Positions 6,000-12,264 of a stretch of 12,264 nt of DNA are shown here, piece by piece. Position 1 is the stretch's first letter. Each line of letters begins with the position of its first letter. Location: positions 1 to 12,264 of the forward strand of contig JBGVKB010000096.1 of NCBI GenBank assembly GCA_045118955.1, in the 5' to 3' direction. The position numbers and the translations under genes are program-made. The DNA comes from SFJ001 sp045118955. GTDB taxonomy: Bacteria > Bacillota > Clostridia > Oscillospirales > Ruminococcaceae. A model generated the notes under the pieces. It saw only the letters and a list, made by a program, of their open reading frames with translations. It made no database searches and was not told the origin of the DNA.

Positions 6000-6362
6000 T
6001 CAAACTTCCCGCTGAGCCTTCAGGCGCAGGTAGCTCTCCTCGCTCACCGCGTGTCGGATGCGGTGGGCGTCCAGCCGGGCGCGGGCGGCCCCCACCCCGG
6101 CGCGCAGCAGCATCTGCTCGAAAAAACGCTGCTTTTCTCGGGCATCCTCGGCGGCGGCACGGCCGCTCTCGGTCAGGCGCAGGGTGCGGCCGTCCATCTC
6201 CAGATAGCCGCCCTCGCACAGCTGCCCCACCGCGCGGCTCACGCTGGCACGGGTCACCCCCATCAGGCGGGACAGATCCACCGACTGTACCCGCTCGCCC
6301 TGCTGTTCCAGCGTCAGCACGGCTTCCAGATAATCCTTGCCTGCCGGGCTGAGTGTCTCCAT
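6000..6362 (-). CDS. DtxR/MntR-family metal-dependent transcriptional regulator, short form
   Basis: This 120-residue protein matches the DtxR/MntR family. A winged helix-turn-helix spans about residues 6-65, with recognition helix TRASVSRAVGQL at 37-48 and wing TLRLTESGRAAA at 60-71. The start of the dimerisation domain follows; there is no SH3-like C-terminal domain. Asp10 and Glu13 match MntR Asp8 and Glu11. The other usual ligand positions are changed. The His of the KHR/RHE helix is Gln78. The C-x-x-E-H motif of DtxR (E-x-x-E-H in MntR) reads H-R-I-R-H at 100-104, keeping only His104. It may bind metal differently or respond to something else. The ATG at 6360-6362 has AGGAGG nine bases upstream. 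The dyads at 6480-6527 cover its promoter, so self-regulation is likely. Flavodoxin and DUF3793 are probable targets through sites 1 and 2. Confidence 0.85.
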   Translation of the reverse strand: METLSPAGKDYLEAVLTLEQQGERVQSVDLSRLMGVTRASVSRAVGQLCEGGYLEMDGRTLRLTESGRAAAEDAREKQRFFEQMLLRAGVGAARARLDAHRIRHAVSEESYLRLKAQREV

Positions 6363-6383
6363 ATCGCCATGCCTCCTCTCCGC

Positions 6384-6422
6384 AAAAACAGCGGGGCACC
6401 GCAGTCCTCTCCCACGGTGCCC
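6384..6422 (-). promoter_or_regulatory. Hairpin with T-run in the regulator's leader
   Basis: On the minus strand GGGCACCG (6422-6415) pairs perfectly with CGGTGCCC (6401-6394) across a 13-base loop. T5 follows at 6388-6384 after five bases. It ends just before the AGGAGG of the regulator gene. It could be a weak attenuator or only a structured leader; the gap before the T-run weakens the terminator reading. Confidence 0.35.
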
Positions 6423-6479
6423 GCCTTCTCAGCTCCATTCGGTTCGCGGGCGCGTGTTTTTGGCGGCAGTCTGCTCACC

Positions 6480-6527
6480 AATTAGCATTCGCTAACCTTT
6501 TAACGATGTTAAGTTTACCACCGCTAA
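6480..6527. promoter_or_regulatory. Cluster of three dyads at the regulator promoter, including operator site 3
   Basis: AATTAGCATTCGCTAACC (6480-6497) has the TTAGC-N4-GCTAA core. TTAACGATGTTAA (6500-6512) is a second dyad centred on the predicted start site. TTTACCACCGCTAA (6514-6527) is an imperfect third copy overlapping the -10 element. Together they cover the -10 region and start of the regulator promoter. The second TIR gene's promoter begins about 50 bases further on and is not overlapped. Confidence 0.7.
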
Positions 6528-6540
6528 CTCACTTTGTCAA
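6512..6540 (-). promoter_or_regulatory. Promoter of the DtxR-like regulator
   Basis: On the minus strand a perfect TTGACA (6540-6535), 17 bases and TAAACT (6517-6512) predict a start near 6505. The leader to the ATG at 6362 is about 140 bases. Confidence 0.65.
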
Positions 6541-6576
6541 CACCGCCCATGCATTTTTGCTCGCGTGTGCTTGGGC

Positions 6577-6606
6577 TTGCCAAATCCCGCCTATCCCCTC
6601 TATAAT
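6577..6606 (+). promoter_or_regulatory. Promoter of the membrane TIR gene
   Basis: TTGCCA (6577-6582), an 18-base spacer and a perfect TATAAT (6601-6606) predict a start near 6613. This lies downstream of an earlier in-frame ATG at 6565 and supports the ATG at 6670 as the real start. Confidence 0.7.
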
Positions 6607-6669
6607 AAAGGAAAAACCGGCGTCCGGCGAACTCGTTTTCTCCGGCGTTTTGATCGTGAGGCAATTTCA

Positions 6670-8991
6670 ATGACATCCAATTCCCCCGATGTATTCATCA
6701 GCTACAGCGTCAAGGATCGGGACGTAGCCCACACCTTTGTGGCCGAGATGGAGCGGCACGGTATTTCCTGCTGGATCGCCCCCCGCAACATCCCCGAGGG
6801 CGCCCAGTGGGCCGAGGCCATCGATCAGGCCATCGCACAGGCGCGGGTGTTCGTGGTCATCGTCAGCGAAAGCTCGGTGGCATCCAAGCAGGTGCCCAAG
6901 GAGATCACCCTCGCGGTGAACCACTGCGATTGCCTGATCCCGGTGCGCATCGACAACGCCGACCTGAACGGCAGCTTCCGCTACCACCTCTCGGACTGCC
7001 AGTGGATGGACGCCACCGGCCGCCACACCGAGAAGGCCGCCGAGCTGGCGCGCACCATCAACGCCTTTTTGGGCCGTGCCGACGCAGCCCCGCCGCCGCC
7101 CATCGCCGCACCCGCCGCACCCAAGCGCTCGCGGCTCCCCGCCGCCCTGCTGGGCGCACTGGCCGCCCTTGTGCTCTGCGCGGGAGTGGGATTCTACGTG
7201 AGCCGCGCGGGCGACCGGCCGACCGACGCACCCGGCGTCGAGGCCACCGCCCAGCCCGCCCCTCTCCCCAGCGCCGCAGACGTGACCATGACCATGTTCC
7301 TCGAGCCGCTGGAGGGCACCACAACCAAAGAATTTTACGAAGCTGAGTCTCTTTTGACCGCGCGGCTGAACGCACTGTTCGGCGAAGGCGGCTACACGCT
7401 TACCTCCGCCGGCGGTCAGCTCATGGCGAACTTCTCGCTGGAGCAGCTCGCCGACTGGAGCCCCTCCGAGGTGGAAAACCTGATGCTCAGCGGCGTGACC
7501 CGCCCGCTGGAGCTGTATCTGGCCCACATGGACAGTATGTATCCCGGTCAAGAGGCCCCCGACCCGGTGGCCATCGCCCGGTCGGACATTCAGTCGGTGC
7601 AGCTTCTGCCCGGCCCCATCGAGGGCTTTGAGCCGAATGAGGAGGTCACCGAGTACGACTATCTGGAGCTGCGCTTTGATGAGGAGACCGCCGCTGAGCT
7701 ATGGGCCACCGCCCAAAGCTGGGGCGAGGACGCGGTGCTTGCCTTCGATCTGGGCCACGCCGCCTATCCGCTCGGCTCCGATCAGTTCCTGCTGGAGGAA
7801 GAAGGCCGGGTGCTGCGCTGGTTCTTCAGCGACGACGACCGCATCAATCGGCTGCTGCTGCACGACCTGACCACCGACTGTCTGCCCACCGAGTTCCTCT
7901 ACTCGCTGAGCGCGCAGGCCATCTGGCAGCCGGTGAGCAGCTTCAACGAGCCGGGCGAATACCAGCGGGACGCCGACCGGCTCGAGGGGCTGTGCGCTGA
8001 GACGGTCTTTGTGACCTACTCCGAAAAAACTTACGGCGAGTGGTACGATTTCACCCATTGGCTCACCCAGCGGCTGGATCTGCTCAAGACCCCCTACGCA
8101 CTGGGCACCACCAACTTCAGCGAGCAGTCGTTGGCACTTCGCATCGAAACCGATACACTGAACCGTCAGCTTCTGGAGCTGGCCTTCAGCAACAGCGTCA
8201 AGCTGCGCTGCGGCACCTCCCTGCTGTACCGCAGCGTCCTCGGCCCGTTTGAGCTGCGCACGGCAGAGGACGGCACCCGGCAGCTTTTCGCCCCCTGTGC
8301 CGACGGCAGCTACGCCGCCGGTGAATACCAAAAGCTGCTGGAACACGCCGGGGAGCCGGTCACCCTGTTCGTTGGCTCGGTCCCCTTCCTGCGGGGCACC
8401 GCCTCGGAGGAGGGCATCACCTTTGATGTCTGCACCTTCACCGAGGACGGCGCGGTCTCTCTGCTGGCCGAGGAGTTGATCCCCCTGCTGAACGACAGCT
8501 GCCTGCCCGCGTCGGGCTTCCGTATGTTGGAGCCTACCTTCGTACTGGACAGCCTGGAGGCTTTTAACAGTGAGCCTCGCTGCGGCATCACCTACCCGGT
8601 GCTGGAACGGGAGCTGGACGAGCTGGAGACCCGCATCCGCGCGGTGAAGGGCTGTGAAAACGCCGTGGTCACCCGCAGCATGAATCTGGAATACCTTTAC
8701 ATCAACCTGAACCTCGAGGAGAACAACGACCTGCCCGAGACCGCCGTAACCGCGGTCAAGCAGCTCATCGCCGACCTGCGGCTGGAGGAGGGTGCCTTTG
8801 CGCAGACCTTCTTCTTCCTGCTGCCGGAGAACACCGCCCAGCGCACCCGCATCGTGATGTCCCTGTACAACCTCTCCGACACGCTGGAGGCCACATGGTA
8901 CTTCCGGGGCGAGGCCATCGCCCCCTACGCGGACCGTCTGACCGCCCTGCTGGAGAGCGATCCCTATTTCTCCGCGCTGGCCGCCGACTAA
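6670..8991 (+). CDS. Membrane-anchored TIR domain protein with large outer region
   Basis: The 773-residue protein starts at the ATG at 6670, which has GAGG eight bases upstream and follows the promoter at 6577-6606. A TIR_2-type domain occupies about residues 7-135: DVFISYSVKDRD (7-18), CWIAPRNIPEG (34-44), VVIVSESSVASKQVPKEI (62-79) and WMDA (112-115). Glu78 is at the catalytic position of TIR NADases. A Pro/Ala linker leads to one transmembrane helix (about 156-178) preceded by KRSR, so the TIR part should be inside the cell and residues 180-773 outside. The outer part has no confident family. Segments around 222-285 and 455-520 share a pattern of a helix with an RLN/RLD motif followed by beta strands, and the YLELRFDEETAAELW segment recalls SecD P1 domains. 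A hairpin terminator follows. A membrane sensor controlling a TIR enzyme is plausible but inferred. Confidence 0.9.
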   Translation: MTSNSPDVFISYSVKDRDVAHTFVAEMERHGISCWIAPRNIPEGAQWAEAIDQAIAQARVFVVIVSESSVASKQVPKEITLAVNHCDCLIPVRIDNADLNGSFRYHLSDCQWMDATGRHTEKAAELARTINAFLGRADAAPPPPIAAPAAPKRSRLPAALLGALAALVLCAGVGFYVSRAGDRPTDAPGVEATAQPAPLPSAADVTMTMFLEPLEGTTTKEFYEAESLLTARLNALFGEGGYTLTSAGGQLMANFSLEQLADWSPSEVENLMLSGVTRPLELYLAHMDSMYPGQEAPDPVAIARSDIQSVQLLPGPIEGFEPNEEVTEYDYLELRFDEETAAELWATAQSWGEDAVLAFDLGHAAYPLGSDQFLLEEEGRVLRWFFSDDDRINRLLLHDLTTDCLPTEFLYSLSAQAIWQPVSSFNEPGEYQRDADRLEGLCAETVFVTYSEKTYGEWYDFTHWLTQRLDLLKTPYALGTTNFSEQSLALRIETDTLNRQLLELAFSNSVKLRCGTSLLYRSVLGPFELRTAEDGTRQLFAPCADGSYAAGEYQKLLEHAGEPVTLFVGSVPFLRGTASEEGITFDVCTFTEDGAVSLLAEELIPLLNDSCLPASGFRMLEPTFVLDSLEAFNSEPRCGITYPVLERELDELETRIRAVKGCENAVVTRSMNLEYLYINLNLEENNDLPETAVTAVKQLIADLRLEEGAFAQTFFFLLPENTAQRTRIVMSLYNLSDTLEATWYFRGEAIAPYADRLTALLESDPYFSALAAD

Positions 8992-9004
8992 GCCCAAATA
9001 CAGC

Positions 9005-9047
9005 AAGGCGCATCCCTTTGTGCAGTCACTGAGGGATGCGCCTTTTT
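9005..9047 (+). terminator. Intrinsic terminator of the membrane TIR gene
   Basis: AAGGCGCATCCCT (9005-9017) pairs perfectly with AGGGATGCGCCTT (9032-9044), and T's continue to 9047. It lies 14 bases after the stop codon. Confidence 0.92.
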
Positions 9048-9066
9048 CGCTGCGGCCTTGTCAAAC

Positions 9067-9096
9067 AAAAAGGCCGCCGCCCGCCGGGCAGCAGCC
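9067..9096 (-). terminator. Intrinsic terminator of the minus-strand membrane protein gene
   Basis: On the minus strand GGCTGCTGCCC pairs with GGGCGGCGGCC (9096-9072, two G-U pairs, short loop) and is followed by T5 at 9071-9067. It lies about 22 bases after the stop at 9118-9120, tail to tail with the previous terminator. Confidence 0.8.
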
Positions 9097-9117
9097 TGTA
9101 TGCTCAATTTTTTAGAT

Positions 9118-9663
9118 TTAGCGCAAAAAACTCAGCTTCGGGCGGATGCAGTAAGAGTACCAGCGCGCCAGATTCACCAGCGCCATATCGTACACCACAA
9201 AGGCCACATTGGCCGTCACCAGCAGCACGAGGATCATCACCGCGCCCATCGCGGCAAACTCCGCGCTCAGTTCCGGGATTGGGAACAGGGTCAGCACCAG
9301 CCCATACATCACCGCCACCGAGCCGTTGAACACCGCCAGCTTGGCCAGCATCCGCACCGCGCGGCTGCGGATGCGTTCCAGATGCACCTTTACCAGCGGA
9401 TAGTGCCCGAGGATCAGCACGAACACCAGCGCCATTTCCTTTTCCGGCACCAAGATCAGCGCCAGGATCGACACTGTGCCGTACATCAGCCACGCCATCT
9501 TCAGGCCGCACTCCATCACCACCGGCAGCATCAGCACCCCGCCGATGGCGGGCGCGCAGAAGGTGGCAAAGGGGATGACGCTGCCCATCAGCATCATGGT
9601 CAGGGCCAGCGCGCCCATCATGCCGCCCAGTGAGATCCGGCTGCTCTGTCGTGTTCGTCTCAT
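9118..9663 (-). CDS. Uncharacterised multi-pass membrane protein
   Basis: With the ATG at 9661-9663 the protein has 181 residues and five or six hydrophobic segments (about 12-32, 38-50, 56-73, 77-87, 112-127 and 136-156). A short basic N-terminus (MRRTRQSSR) precedes ISLGGMMGAL. GHYPLVKVHLERI (86-98) is the most distinctive motif and resembles one in small uncharacterised membrane proteins of Clostridia. The overall size and helix number recall ECF-transporter substrate-binding subunits, but I do not see a clear match. The frame is open further upstream: a GTG at 9693 has AAAGGA eight bases before it, and a GTG at 9756 is possible. I prefer the ATG because the resulting N-terminus is short and basic before the first helix. 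No strong terminator separates it from the upstream deacetylase gene, so partial co-transcription is possible. Confidence 0.7.
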   Translation of the reverse strand: MRRTRQSSRISLGGMMGALALTMMLMGSVIPFATFCAPAIGGVLMLPVVMECGLKMAWLMYGTVSILALILVPEKEMALVFVLILGHYPLVKVHLERIRSRAVRMLAKLAVFNGSVAVMYGLVLTLFPIPELSAEFAAMGAVMILVLLVTANVAFVVYDMALVNLARWYSYCIRPKLSFLR

Positions 9664-9836
9664 CCTGCCACCAGACCGGCAGGCTGTGTGCACACCGGCG
9701 TTCCTTTCCGCTTTTTCGGAGAACCTCGTCCCTAAAAGTCTATCAAAAGGATACACCCTCCGCCGAACATTTACAATCTTGCTCTCAGCAAGTTATCAAA
9801 AAGTTTACGTTTTGTCCATTTTTCACGCCGCAGCGG

Positions 9837-10685
9837 TCAACCGCCGCCTCCTCCACCTCCACCGCCGCTGGGCGGCTGGGGCGGCATTTGGTCGATGGTG
9901 CAGAATTCATACCCGTTTTCACGGAACCAATCGATGATGTCCGGCAGGGCCTCCGCAGTGGTCTTGGTGGCCTTGGTGTCGTGCATCAGCACCACGCAGG
10001 TGTCCTTGCCCTGCGCGTCCTCGATCACATTGCGCAGGATCTCCGACGCACCGGGATGCCCGCCCGCGGCATCCTCGGCGCACACGTTCCAGTCCACATA
10101 GCGGTAGCCTTTTTCTTCCGCTTGTCGCTTCAGCGTCTTCATGATGCCGCTGCCCCCGTACTTGTGGCTCACCGTATTGGTGCTGCCCCCAGGGAAGCGC
10201 AGCCAGCGGATGGCCTCCGCATCCACATAGGGGGCGAGCTGCTGGCGCAGCTCCTTGATGTCCTCCCAATAGGCGGTGTCGTCCGCATAGATCTGCCGGT
10301 ATTCGTGGGTGCAGCTGTGCAGGGCGATCTGATGCCCCTCCGCCACAGTGCGCTCCAAAAGGGGCAGATACTCCCGATTGTTCTCCGCAGCAATGACGAA
10401 AAAGGTCGCGGGCACGTTTTCTTCTTTTAGAACATCCAACACCGTCTCGGTGGTGGGGCTGGGGCCGTCGTCAAAGGTGAGATACACCCGCCGCTGGGTC
10501 TCGTCCACACTGGCGGGGGCGAGGGTCTGTATCCAGCAATCGTCCGCCGCCGTCTTGAGGTCCTGCTGGGTACAGCCGGGCGCCGCCGCATAGCAGCGCT
10601 GCCACAGCACCCCGACCATGGCCAGACAAGCCGTGATCCATATGATCGTCCAAACGCATCTTTTCTCTTTCGGTGACCTTTGCAT
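9837..10685 (-). CDS. NodB-type polysaccharide deacetylase, membrane-anchored
   Basis: This 282-residue protein has all five carbohydrate esterase family 4 motifs: TFDDGP (70-75), HSCTH (123-127), RFPGGS (163-168), VDWN (207-210) and LMHD (243-246). Asp73, His123 and His127 are the expected metal ligands and Asp72 the catalytic base. One hydrophobic segment (about 11-30) after KEKR anchors it outside the membrane, where the family removes acetyl groups from peptidoglycan GlcNAc/MurNAc or other N-acetylated glycans. The ATG at 10683-10685 has GGAGGA upstream; an earlier in-frame TTG at 10718 lacks one. The C-terminus is odd: PPQPPS followed by nine glycines to the stop codon. Sporulation PdaA/PdaB-type or lysozyme-resistance roles are both possible; substrate is not determined by sequence. 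It is divergent from rmuC. Confidence 0.93.
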   Translation of the reverse strand: MQRSPKEKRCVWTIIWITACLAMVGVLWQRCYAAAPGCTQQDLKTAADDCWIQTLAPASVDETQRRVYLTFDDGPSPTTETVLDVLKEENVPATFFVIAAENNREYLPLLERTVAEGHQIALHSCTHEYRQIYADDTAYWEDIKELRQQLAPYVDAEAIRWLRFPGGSTNTVSHKYGGSGIMKTLKRQAEEKGYRYVDWNVCAEDAAGGHPGASEILRNVIEDAQGKDTCVVLMHDTKATKTTAEALPDIIDWFRENGYEFCTIDQMPPQPPSGGGGGGGGG

Positions 10686-10700
10686 CCTGCTCTCCTCCGG

Positions 10701-10729
10701 TTGATTTCTCGCAGTCAAAACTCTATACT
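10701..10729 (+). promoter_or_regulatory. Promoter of rmuC
   Basis: TTGATT (10701-10706), a 17-base spacer and TATACT (10724-10729) predict a start near 10736. The overlapping minus-strand TATAGT (10733-10728) could serve the deacetylase gene, but no good -35 element is visible for it. Confidence 0.65.
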
Positions 10730-10779
10730 ATAGCTATGAACCGCACCCCTTGCTTATCCCAAAATCACAGGAGAAAAAT

Positions 10780-12072
10780 ATGGAGATCGCCACCCTTATT
10801 CTGGCCGCACTGGCCTGTTTGTTCAGTTTGCTGGCCTTTCTGCGCCGTCCCGAACCGGGTCTCACCGGGGAAGATCTGGAAAAAGTCCGGCAGGACCTGA
10901 TGGCGGAGATCCGCCTGACCCGGCAGGAGCTGAACGCCACCCTGTCGCAGGGCGCACAGCAGCAGGCCGAGACCCAGCGCCGCGCCGCCGACCGTCAAGA
11001 CGCCCACCTGCAGCAGGCTGCCCAGCAGCTTGCCGCCCAGCAGGCCGCCGGACAGAAGGCCACGCTGGCGCAGCTCACCCTCATGGCGCAGCAGCTTCAG
11101 GCGGACTCCGCCCTGCAGGAGCAGCAGCTTCAGAACATTCGCCAGAGCGTGGAGACCCGTCTGACCGCCCTGCAGGCGGACAACAACCAGAAGCTGAACG
11201 AGATGCGCCAGACAGTGGATCAGCAGCTTCAAAAGACCCTGAACGAGACGCTGAACCGCAGCTTCAGTCAGGTGAGCCGCCAGCTTGAGCAGGTGTACCG
11301 GGGTCTGGGCGAGATGCAGACCCTCGCCGCCGGCGTGGGCGACCTGAAAAAAGTTCTGAGCAACGTCAAGACGCGGGGCATTTTGGGGGAGATCCAGCTC
11401 GGCGCCATCCTGCAGGAGCTGCTCACCCCCGACCAGTACGCTGAGAACATCGCCACCCGCCCCGGCAGCTCCCAGCGGGTAGAGTTCGCCCTGAAGCTGC
11501 CCGGCAGCGGGGATGAGCCGGTGTGGCTGCCCATCGACGCCAAGTTCCCCGCCGACGCCTACGAGGCGCTCCTGAACGCCTACGACGAGGCCGACCCCGC
11601 CCGTGTGGAGACCGCCGCCCGGGAGCTGGAGCACCGGGTGCGGGGCTTTGCCAAGGACATTCACGACAAGTACATCGCGCCGCCCAGCACCACCGACTTT
11701 GGCGTGATGTTCCTGCCGGTGGAGGGACTGTACGCCGAGGTGGTGCGCCGGGGCGTCAGCCAGCGCATCCAGCAGGAGTTCAAGGTCATCGTGGCCGGCC
11801 CCACCACCATGTCGGCCCTGCTGAACAGCCTGCAGATGGGCTTCCGCACGCTGGCCATCCAGAAGCGCTCCGGCGAGGTCTGGGGGGTGCTGGGGCGGGT
11901 GCGCGCCGAATTCGATACCTTCGGCCGGGCACTGGGTCAGACGCAGGCGCGGCTGAATCAGGCCTCCGCCGAGCTGGAAAATCTGGTAGGCGTGCGCACC
12001 CGGCAGATCCAGCGCCGCTTGGATGAGGTCTCCCGCCTCTCCCCCGGGGATGAGCTGCCCCCCTCAGAGTGA
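10780..12072 (+). CDS. rmuC: DNA recombination protein RmuC homologue
   Basis: The 430-residue protein starts at the ATG at 10780, preceded by AGGAG at 10769-10773; an upstream in-frame ATG at 10750 lacks a site. A hydrophobic anchor spans residues 2-21. A long Gln/Ala-rich coiled coil (about 30-180) leads to the RmuC domain with KVLSNVKTRGILGEIQLGAI (191-210), PIDAKFP (251-257) and YIAPPSTTDFGVMFLPVEGL (298-317). The domain order and length fit the family. PIDAKFP fits the proposed PD-(D/E)XK nuclease-like core. RmuC limits DNA inversions between short inverted repeats in E. coli and may act on DNA near the membrane; its enzymology is not firmly established. It is transcribed alone from the promoter at 10701-10729. 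An AT-rich hairpin and the tRNA gene follow. Confidence 0.95.
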   Translation: MEIATLILAALACLFSLLAFLRRPEPGLTGEDLEKVRQDLMAEIRLTRQELNATLSQGAQQQAETQRRAADRQDAHLQQAAQQLAAQQAAGQKATLAQLTLMAQQLQADSALQEQQLQNIRQSVETRLTALQADNNQKLNEMRQTVDQQLQKTLNETLNRSFSQVSRQLEQVYRGLGEMQTLAAGVGDLKKVLSNVKTRGILGEIQLGAILQELLTPDQYAENIATRPGSSQRVEFALKLPGSGDEPVWLPIDAKFPADAYEALLNAYDEADPARVETAARELEHRVRGFAKDIHDKYIAPPSTTDFGVMFLPVEGLYAEVVRRGVSQRIQQEFKVIVAGPTTMSALLNSLQMGFRTLAIQKRSGEVWGVLGRVRAEFDTFGRALGQTQARLNQASAELENLVGVRTRQIQRRLDEVSRLSPGDELPPSE

Positions 12073-12084
12073 CCGAGCAAAGGT

Positions 12085-12108
12085 TTTTTGCCTGCTTTTG
12101 GGCAAAAA
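12085..12108 (+). terminator. Weak AT-rich hairpin after rmuC
   Basis: TTTTTGCC (12085-12092) pairs with GGCAAAAA (12101-12108). No T-tract follows, so it is a weak terminator at best. It lies 12 bases after the rmuC stop and just before the tRNA promoter. Confidence 0.3.
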
Positions 12109-12111
12109 GGG

Positions 12112-12141
12112 TTGACTTTTCCACAGTTCATATGCTAGAAT
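12112..12141 (+). promoter_or_regulatory. Promoter of tRNA-Leu
   Basis: TTGACT (12112-12117), an 18-base spacer and TAGAAT (12136-12141) predict a start near 12148, about 30 bases before the mature tRNA. Confidence 0.7.
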
Positions 12142-12179
12142 ATTTAGCACGGCGTGGGTGTTCCCATACCGTTCTATAT

Positions 12180-12264
12180 GCGAGGGTGGCGGAATCGGCA
12201 GACGCGCACGTTTGAGGTGCGTGTGGTAAACACCATGGGGGTTCAAGTCCCCTCCCTCGCACCA
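12180..12264 (+). tRNA. tRNA-Leu (anticodon GAG)
   Basis: The acceptor stem GCGAGGG (12180-12186) pairs with CCCTCGC before an encoded CCA that ends at the last base. The anticodon stem CACGT/GCGTG (one T-G pair) holds loop TTGAGGT, with anticodon GAG at 12214-12216. A long variable arm marks a class II tRNA, and GGTTCAAGTCC gives the T-loop. The length of 85 bases is normal. It reads CUC and CUU codons. Confidence 0.95.

Noticed and set aside
6565..6669. N-terminal extension of the membrane TIR gene from the ATG at 6565
   Set aside because: It begins before the -35/-10 elements at 6577-6606, has no ribosome binding site, and adds Arg-rich sequence before the natural TIR start; the ATG at 6670 has GAGG at good spacing.
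7699..9006. A 435-codon minus-strand frame over the membrane TIR gene
   Set aside because: It has Gln/Gly-rich low-complexity content, runs across the terminator side, and is antisense to a well-supported gene.
9786..9800. Short hairpin CTTGCT/AGCAAG between the deacetylase and membrane protein genes
   Set aside because: It is a six-pair stem with a three-base loop and no T-tract on either strand, so it is too weak to call a terminator.
12180..12264. Integration site of a mobile element at the tRNA-Leu 3' end
   Set aside because: The window ends at the CCA, so no downstream repeat or integrase can be seen.

Overview
The window looks like the chromosome of a GC-rich gut Clostridia, most likely an Oscillospiraceae/Ruminococcaceae-type bacterium. 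That placement is inference. It rests on the GC-rich codon use, strong AGGAGG-type ribosome binding sites, a DUF3793 plus flavodoxin pair, BspA-type leucine-rich repeats, a tRNA-Leu with encoded CCA, and TTGACA/TATAAT promoters. Most of the window is housekeeping or poorly characterised single-copy genes. No transposase, integrase, plasmid or CRISPR signal is visible.

Layout. 1-294 is the C-terminal end of a FUSC/aromatic-acid-exporter-like membrane protein, closed by a bidirectional terminator. On the minus strand, 3687-371 is a two-gene operon: a TIR protein with a Pro/Ala/Glu linker and leucine-rich repeats, then a YegS/BmrU-type lipid kinase. A DUF421 membrane protein (3849-4556, +) is divergent from it. 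Next comes a metal-regulation block on the minus strand: a flavodoxin, a DUF3793 protein and a small DtxR/MntR-like regulator. The intergenic DNA of this block carries repeated TTAGC-N4-GCTAA dyads lying on or just downstream of good promoters. Divergent from the regulator is a second, unrelated TIR protein (6670-8991, +) with one transmembrane helix and a roughly 590-residue outer part. Then come an uncharacterised multi-pass membrane protein and a NodB-type polysaccharide deacetylase (both -), RmuC (+), and a complete tRNA-Leu(GAG) that ends at the last base.

Working together. The clearest functional unit is the regulator, its dyads and the DUF3793-flavodoxin operon. This fits a metal- (probably iron-) responsive circuit in which flavodoxin replaces ferredoxin when iron is short. 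The regulator has lost several canonical metal ligands, and the operator-controlled leader contains a string of hairpins ending in a terminator-like element, so it may encode a small RNA, an attenuator or a 33-residue peptide.

The most striking feature is two TIR proteins of different architecture about 3 kb apart: a cytosolic TIR-LRR with no NTPase module, and a membrane TIR with an outer region that faintly resembles SecD periplasmic repeats. Both keep the glutamate expected of TIR NADases. A defence or stress-signalling role is possible, but the sequence alone does not show it.
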